Shown in pieces: positions 57,416 to 64,000 of a DNA stretch of 64,000 nucleotides. The notes under the pieces are model-generated. The model had not been told where the DNA came from, did no database searches, and worked only from the letters and a program-made list of their open reading frames with translations. Source of the DNA: Lutjanus erythropterus (taxonomy: Eukaryota; Chordata; Actinopteri; Lutjaniformes; Lutjanidae); contig CM034599.1 of assembly GCA_020091685.1 (NCBI GenBank), positions 2,759,641-2,823,640 of the forward strand. Direction: 5' to 3'. The number at the start of each line of letters is the position of its first letter. Position 1 is the first letter of the stretch. The translations under genes and the position numbers were made by a program.

Positions 57416-58660
57416 CCTGCTTACCCATGGAGAGAAAAGGGGGTGAGAGAGAGAGGGAGAAAGCCTGGTAAGTGCAGGGAGAGAGAGAGAGATAGGCAGG
57501 AAGATAGGGAGCGAGGGTGCTCCAGTACTGAGGGTAAAGGGTGAGTCGGGGTTGGAAGGGGGCTCAGGGAGTTGGGGGATGGGAAGCTAGTGCCATTTTT
57601 TTTATTCTTTCATGAAGATTGGCTCCGGCCCTGTCATCATCCCCACAGAGTGAATTTATGACAGGTCAGCTCTCCATGTAGTCACCTGATGGATGGAGAA
57701 CATCCAAGTTTATTTGGGGCAGAGTGGAAATGGCCGAACAATTCCCTAAAGCACCAACAGATTTTTTTTTTTTTTTTTTTAAGCGAGGGGAGGGGACTTA
57801 CATTCACTGACAGAGTTACTGACAAAAATCATTGTCAATCATAAAGAATGGCATCTTTTTAATTTTTGGATCCCCTGATATTGTTAAATGTAGTTTCCGA
57901 CACTCTCTGTTTATGTCAAACTACACTTTATTTGACTCTGATCTTAAATTTGATTAACAAATAAACACTATTGTTAAATCATCTTTTTTTCTAGCAGAAA
58001 GGCACTTTAAAAAATGCTGCATACTCCATTGTTGCACAGTCTAGCATTGCCCATTTGTTTTTCATTATCTATTTTATTCACATTTTTTCACTATATAAAA
58101 CATATCTTGATATGGGCTTGTTTTAAGTCAAGTGGCTTTAAAATGCTGTTTAAAAATAGTTCAATCTTCAATTTCAGTATATTTCTTCACAATAAAAGTT
58201 ACCTGATAATTTGTTATCTAAAAGATTTTACTATGAAGCAGAAAAACCAGGAAATGTTGGGTTTTTATCAGCAGTAACTTAAATCTACTCCTATCACCTG
58301 AAAGTGAACATGAAACAGGAGAGAAACTAATCTTAAAACAACAGAGATTCAGTTAGAACCTACAAAAGTAGGTAAAAGGCGGCCGCACGTTGCCACAGAT
58401 GCTCCCACCTGCTTTGCAACTACCAAACGAAAGATGCTGGCAGTCAGACAAGAACCCTATGTGGACACAAGGCCTGAGAGTTTAAAGCAAGCAATTTCAA
58501 GATAATAATGATTATTTCTGCTTGGCTGGATTATTGCAAAGCACCATGTCTCAGAGGCAGTCAGACCACTCTGTCAGGCCTTCAGTTTGTGCAAAATTAA
58601 AAAAAAAAAGTAAAAGTCGTTCAATATTACTCATATTTTAAGCCCAGATTGTATAAGTGC
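57416..58660. other. Gene-free spacer
   Basis: 57440-57560 is purine-rich (GA units and G runs). A T19 run lies at 57762-57780. The rest is AT-rich without recognised features. Confidence 0.45.
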
Positions 58661-58890
58661 CTCCCTGTAAAAATAAACTTTTTGTTTTAACTTAAAAAAG
58701 TTAAAAAGCCTGGGCTACCTTTAAAATTTAAGTTGACCGAATTTGAAAACACAAGTTGAGGTAATTTTGTAATTATTCCAAACAAATAAACACATCTAGA
58801 CAAATGAGCTTGATATTAATTTAGCTGTACCTGAGAAAACATTTAATAAGCTTAAGATATTAAGTTGAACCAACATCTCCTGAGTTACAC
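58661..58890. mobile_element. Left part of a CACTG-ended (EnSpm-like) MITE
   Basis: ctgtaaaaataaactttttg, ttaacttaaaaaagttaaaa, gcttgatattaatttagctg and taagcttaagatattaagtt match 44054-44240. This copy is uninterrupted where copy 44052-44985 carries its insertion. No clear right end was found; tttttttactgtgta near 59298-59312 is a possible one. Confidence 0.6.
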
Positions 58891-59927
58891 TAACAAACAT
58901 TACAAACAAATCTGATTTCCTTTTATATTTCTTGGTGTGATGAGCCAGTTCTTCATTTCACAAAAACAACTTCAGCTGCTCCTGTTGGAGCTGCTTTGTT
59001 CCAGCATTGGCACAAAGACAATATATGAAACTGCTCCCAGTGAATTTATTAAATTTTAGGTGTAACAGGGTAGAGACTAAATTTATTGGTAACCTTCATC
59101 ACAGTTGGCAGTATTTTCATTATTGTGAAAAGATGCAACAATGACTTATCTTTAAGTGTATTTAAGAGACACAGCAAGTTTTCATCTTTATATGTTTTTT
59201 CACCGTCGAATGCTTCAAATCCACCTGCTTGTTTTCTCTGGTTTCATAATGTGTTTTATGCATGTCTTTGCTGTTGTGGGGATTTTTTGTTTTTTGTTTT
59301 TTTTACTGTGTAAAGCACTTTGGTGGACCACAGGTTGTTTAAACTGTGGTATATGAATAAATTACCTTGACATGACTTTTGTTTTCTCATTTTTTTTACC
59401 TGTTCTACCTTCCTAAAGTGCCCTTTTTTTTAATTGTCCAGTTTATAAGGAATTGTAAGAGCACCTGTAATGTTTGGTAAGTGAATAATTATTGACAATA
59501 AAATACTAGAGAGCAAAGCTTTTTCTCCCATTGATCACATATCTTGATATGAAGTGTTATGAAATGTGAATATTTACTCTGTTTTCTCTCCATCTCTCTG
59601 TTGATTATTGCCCATGCATGGCTCATTTGCTGTAATGTCCAGCAATTTCAAATGCTGAAACTCTTGACTGGGATATATTTTATTGCTGCAACAATGAGTC
59701 TGCTGCTGATACTTTGGAGGGAAGATTTATTCAGAATATCAATTTTTTTCTAATGAAGGCTGTTCTGACACTCGCTGCGGCCTCACTTGGACATTACTGA
59801 CTAATGCAGAGGTACTTATGTTTGATTTCCAAAAGTCAGAACACACAAGACAAAAGAGCTTTTGTTCTCACTTGCTCACAGGATTTCATTCACGCTTACA
59901 AAGAACGGTTCCAAATGGCCGAGGTTT
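58891..59927. other. Gene-free spacer
   Basis: AT-rich DNA. Overlapping frames at 59086-59356 are Phe/Cys/Leu-rich with no family resemblance. Confidence 0.4.
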
Positions 59928-60723
59928 CACTCAGAACCTCTTGCATCTGAAGAACCCCCTTTTAAGCACAGGGATTGTCAAGTGTTTTTGTGTTTGTTTT
60001 TTTTCCAAGATTAAGTTTTTTTAAGAACCTTTTTCATCCAAAGAACTCAAAGATTCCTTAAAAGAACCCTTTTCAGCAAGGGTTCTTTGTACCATAATAT
60101 AAAAGGGTTCTTAGCAAACCCCCTGGTGGGTTCTAGGTAAGTCCATGGGAATACAGAAAGGTTCTCATTGGATTCACCTAGATGGGTTCTAGATAAACCC
60201 TTTACATTATAAAAGGGTTTTTGATAGTGCACCCTGTGCAGGTTCTATATAAAAATCTTTAAAATGAAAAAGGATTCTTAGTAGAACTGCCTAGGTGGGT
60301 TCTAGACAAATCCCTTGGAATATAAATGCGTTCTTGGTAGAACGCCCCGTGTGGGTTCTGTATAAAAGAAATCCTTGGAATATGAAAGGATTCTTAATAT
60401 AACTCCCTGGGTGGATTCTAGATAAAACACTCAGTAGAACCCCAGAGGTTCTTGTTGGCACCTTTAGAAGGTGGAAAGATTCTGGATAGAACCCCCAGAG
60501 AGGGTTCTGGGTGGAACCATTGCACGATATAAAGGTTCTCCATTCTGAGTGAAACCTTTCACAGATGGTTCTAGGTATAACACTTTATGTCAGGTTCAAG
60601 GTGGAACTTTATTCCAAGGAACGTTTATGAAAAGGTTCTACCAGGAACCAAATAGGGTTATCCTTTGGGGACAAGCCAAAGAACCCTCTATGGTTCTAGT
60701 TAGAACCTTTACTTCTAAGAGTG
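59928..60723. mobile_element. AGAACC/GGTTCT CACTA-like element, copy 3
   Basis: The right end is tttacttctaagagtg, whose complement CACTCTTAGAAGTAAAGG matches the left end of copy 1 (CACTCTCGGAAATAAGG). The left end is probably near CACTCAGAACC at 59928. TT lies outside both ends (59926-59927 and 60724-60725). The interior has about 20 alternating GGTTCT/AGAACC motifs and the shared phrases cacagatggttctaggtata and tggggacaagccaaagaacc. Confidence 0.65.
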
Positions 60724-61860
60724 TTGTGTTTTCAGTTGTTCTTTCACTTGGATCTCGTTACGTTCTGCTTAGCTCAACAGCTATTGATGTACGTTCCCAA
60801 AGCACCGCCACTGGTGTCATCTGTGAAATCTTAAGTCACTTAAGACGAGCGCTTCAACTTCCAGTCATTGCGAGGAAATGGCAAGATTCCATTTTATGAT
60901 AAAATAAGACTACAGCTATGTATCTTTGGAAAGGCCTGAGCTCAGCATATCAGGTGAGAGGCAGGGGAGGATGAAGGAGGGGAGAGAGGGATCACTTTGT
61001 CCCAAATTAAAAGTCAGAGTGTCATCTTTCGGTCTAATTGCCTGGAACCATTATTGGACACCGCAAAAAATAGTGTCTGCATATGCATTTATTTTGTAAT
61101 CCATTGATGTACTTCACTCTGAGCGCAGTCTGCGGGGACCAAACCCCCGGCATGCAAACATGCTCTTTTTGTATGAATGGGGGAAGGATTGCAGCCTATA
61201 CTGCAGAGAGACAGTTTGCCATATGTCATAGCACCCAGCAGATATGAGGTGATGGTGTCAATACATCTTGCGTCTGCCCAGTGGAGGCTCACTCTGCATT
61301 ACACTAAAACATGAATTATATGAGTGGAACAACGCTGTGTTGGGCCGCGACGTAAATCAGAAGGGAGAGAAATTGCTGACAAGTTTTGCTATTAAAAGAT
61401 AATTGTAATCAAGGTGCAAGACGAGCAATGAAGTGGTGATAGCAGATAGATAGACAGCTGCAAAAGATGGATTGTTTTAATTTGCACCAATTAAATTGAA
61501 GTTCACTGGATCATCTTCCTCAATCTTCATGAATACTTGATTTTCTGGCCGCTACAAAGCTATTAAAAAGAGTGATTGGACTCTAACACTTGGTATACCA
61601 TATTTTATGCTATACTTTCATTAACCCTTTGTAATAATACTTTTTTTAATAAGAGGAACTAAAAGACATACTACTAAGTGCAATATAGTATGCAGATTAT
61701 GTGCAGATAATGTATATTGTCTTGTCTGTGAATGCATCATGTCATGATAACAACCGAATACTGTGTGTGAAATTTAGAACTGGTCATTGTTTGTGTCTAG
61801 AAGATGAGTTTTACTTTCATATCAATAAAATGTACACTTTCACTGCATTTTATTTCCAGC
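60724..61860. other. Gene-free spacer, candidate conserved block at 60990-61570
   Basis: A repeat-free block rich in homeodomain-type motifs: agataattgtaatcaaggtg, ttttaatttgcaccaattaa, aattgaagttcactggatca. It is bordered by a MITE and by AT-rich DNA. Open frames here are unsupported. A regulatory role is inference. Confidence 0.35.
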
Positions 61861-61871
61861 TCGATTTTTAG

Positions 61872-61912
61872 TTTGATTTGATTTTTAGTTTGATTTGATT
61901 GATTGATTGATG
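61872..61912. repeat. TGATT/TGAT microsatellite
   Basis: Imperfect gtttgatttgatttttag units end in gattgattgattgatgg. Incidentally TGATTGAT is a PBX-HOX consensus, but here it arises from tandem repetition. Confidence 0.7.
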
Positions 61913-62160
61913 GAATTTTTATTACTGTGTCATGCACAAACAACATGCTCAGCCCAAATAGTCTTAAAGACATCGTTATTTGGAGAAACAGACCAAAAAC
62001 CAGAGTGGCAACATGAATTACAAGTAATATTAAACAAATAAGCCATCCTGACATTTTTTCTGAGCTTTAGGAACAAAGTCAACTAACAAACACTCCGTTC
62101 TGTCATCATTGGTCCACCAGAACATTTCTGGATTTTGAACAGACATTTCACTGGTATTTA

Positions 62161-62340
62161 TCACATATTCCACAGTCTGATCATTTCACATTTTGGCTTT
62201 ATTGAACCAGGAATCCAGCCCATATCACCCTGAATGGCCAAAGTAGGAGCAAACTCATGAACGCCTAAAAAACAGCGTGCAGCTCTGTTCTGTATGGAGT
62301 CTGCTCTTTTACATTCTTTAAAGTAAAGCTGTGAGAAATA
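62161..62340 (-). pseudogene. LINE ORF2 C-terminal fragment
   Basis: The minus strand reads 59 codons, then TGA at 62163-62161: YFSQLYFKECKRADSIQNRA, then ARCFLGVHEFAPTLAIQGDM, then GWIPGSIKPKCEMIRLWNM. The segment IQNRAxRxFLGVHxFxPxxAIxGDMGW...RLWN is a recognisable conserved region near the C-terminus of reverse-transcriptase polyproteins of non-LTR retrotransposons found in fish and marine invertebrates. No RT catalytic motif (YxDD) or endonuclease is found nearby, so it is a truncated fragment. The LINE clade is not resolved. There is no sign of a host exon: no splice signals bound it. Confidence 0.7.
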
Positions 62341-64000
62341 TTTGCCACAAGACTAGTCCTTCTGTTGAAAGTCTCTGATAGTACTGTTGAAACTCTTAAA
62401 AGGATCCCATTGTCAACAAATTCCATGAAAAAATTGCTAAATCAACTAGAGGGGCGGTGCAGATCTCTGCCAACGTTTATAGTCCAGTCTTCTGAAACCT
62501 ACAGTTTGAGCTCACTATTAGTTTAACACAGACAAAAAATTTGTTTTTTGACAGATCCTCATGACTCACAGGTTACATTTTAAGTTTTTCATCCGGAAAA
62601 GTCTCATCCCTGATTCCTTATTTCTTACATACCTGCTGCATTTACTTCTACAGTGATGTCTGTTATGTTTTGTCGTACGTTCAGTCGCAGCACGCACTTA
62701 AATTACAATGAGTTCACACATGCACGATAACTTCAGGTTATTTTGCCAAAGACACTGGTTTTACAATTGACTTATCTTGCAATGTTATCTAAAGTGACAA
62801 ATAATTTGTGCATGTGCCCCATGATTCAGATCTGCTCCAAAATTTGACAGGTTCTTCCTTGGTCCATGCTACACATTTACTAAAATTGGGTGAAAGTCAA
62901 ACCAAAACGTAACCTCCTTGGCGGTGGGAACAATGCATTAGTCCATCTTAAACAGCTGGACACTGTCATGACATGATACACATTTGGCTAGTAAGTATTT
63001 ACAACAGGACTGACTCGAAATTACCTACAGTTCCCTCAGTGGCTCACTGATGTATTTTTCATGATTTTTGGTAGGGATGAACGATAATTCAGCCAATAAA
63101 GGCAAAAAATAATCACTGCAGCCCAAAATAAACAATTCTGTATGAGGCTGATAAGATATAATTACACTTATGGGATGCAAGTATGTCTGAGGTGTTTCTG
63201 AAACTGGTAGCAAATTGACCATTTACAACTTTTGTCATCATTACAAAGAGAAACAGGTAAAATTAAATTAAATAAAATAAGTGCATATGTTGGTATTGAA
63301 ACTTGTTCAGAACAAGTTAGAAAATCTTGGCATACGGGGAAAAAACAAGACCGTGCATTCCTACTTTTTGGACAAAACTGAACTCTGTGGCACACAGGAA
63401 TGAGATATCAGGCTTTGACTACAGGCAGCACTTATTAATCAGGTCTGTGTTGAATTTGTTGACAATAAGAGAAATATAGATCAGCCTTGTTCTTTAACAG
63501 TGAGCACGTAGGTGTTTCAAGGTTTGTTTCCTTTTGTTACTTAACAACATATTGAAGAAATTACAAACCTCATCAGTTGTTAGGAACATTGCTAGAGGGA
63601 GAACGTAAGTGGTCATTATAATACCTTCCTTATGGTTATCCCACGGATGAGAAGAACTTAATGCTGTGCGCACACACAGACGCACAGGCACATACACACA
63701 GCTCAGAATATATGGCAGGTAGTAATATGTTGTTACTCTTTCTTTAACCACTCAAAGAAAGCAGTATATCAGTTGGAATATTTTATTATTTTCCAAATGT
63801 CAATCCTATTCTGGATGAGCACATTTTATTCATCTTTCATGCTCAATTTAAAAAGAATCTACACAAAGCAACAGATATGTGCATGTTTCCCAGTCTGAAA
63901 TGTTTCACTGTTAATTGATGCTGATCGTCTCTTGATGGTGATGTTGTAATTTCTAAAGGTCAGTGATCCTCGTGTTTGTTTTAGTCTGCAGCACACAGCA
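62341..64000. other. Gene-free spacer
   Basis: AT-rich DNA without recognised exons. Any upstream part of the LINE fragment fades within the first 50-100 bases. Open frames on the minus strand (63025-63222, 63168-63395, 63494-63751) are unsupported. Confidence 0.4.

Noticed and set aside
61898-61912. Tandem TGATTGAT as PBX-HOX binding array
   Set aside because: Produced by a TGAT microsatellite. Motif multiplicity is not independent evidence.
1-64000. tRNA, rRNA, snRNA or microRNA genes
   Set aside because: No complete cloverleaf, conserved snRNA core or known microRNA seed hairpin was recognised. The only tRNA-like signal (17162-17216) is a SINE head.
8073-64000. A second host gene downstream of PBX
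   Set aside because: No pair of frame-compatible exons with splice sites, no recognisable protein domain except mobile-element fragments, and no promoter-plus-start context was seen on either strand.

Overview
The window looks like teleost fish chromosomal DNA, probably from a spiny-rayed (percomorph) species. Genes are sparse, AT-rich spacer is long, dinucleotide and pentanucleotide microsatellites are common, and many short non-autonomous DNA transposons of fish type are present. One host gene can be supported: the 3' end of a PBX/TALE homeobox gene on the + strand, filling about the first 8 kb. Three coding exons are visible (265-377, 1857-1946, 5734-5826). They encode the conserved C-terminal tail of the long isoform, ending in VHSDTSN-stop. 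The homeodomain and everything 5' of it lie upstream of the window. Skipping the 113-bp exon shifts exon 1857-1946 into a second frame that encodes the short PBX 'b' tail and stops at 1901-1903, so this exon carries two functional frames. The 3' UTR runs to about 8070, with a polyadenylation signal at 8044-8049. It holds a TTAA-flanked MITE and a strong G-tract.

The last PBX intron (1947-5733) contains a readable stack of insertions. A segment of about 260 bp near the 3' splice site is present twice. The second copy is split by a CACTA-like element (4439-5560, CA target duplication). That element itself carries a hAT-like MITE (4565-4816) and a Harbinger-like element (5029-5516) with a Myb/SANT-like coding remnant.

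From about 8.1 to 64 kb I see no host exon, tRNA, rRNA or CRISPR. This is a gene desert of the sort expected beside a developmental transcription factor. Recognisable contents are: TTAA-flanked MITEs (16201-16441, 20517-21052, 23115-24403, 40296-40846); hAT-like MITEs (13773-13921, 33373-33700); CACTA-like elements, one nested in another (44052-44985), and a third copy near 59928-60723; a tRNA-derived SINE (about 17155-17310); a solo LTR (52591-53214); a LINE fragment (62161-62340, minus); several fold-back or tandem-palindrome repeat blocks (840-1524, 31030-32110, 42150-43320); and a long degenerate minisatellite (54743-55050). Blocks of balanced composition between the repeats are candidate regulatory DNA, but this cannot be shown without alignment.

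The open reading frames of 60-150 codons spread over the desert look like chance or repeat-driven frames. I found no evidence of a novel multi-gene system. The most informative points are the dual-frame PBX exon, the nested intron insertions with an internal empty-site control, and a pair of inverted, palindrome-bearing 200-bp copies 28 kb apart (21053-21240 and 48985-49200).
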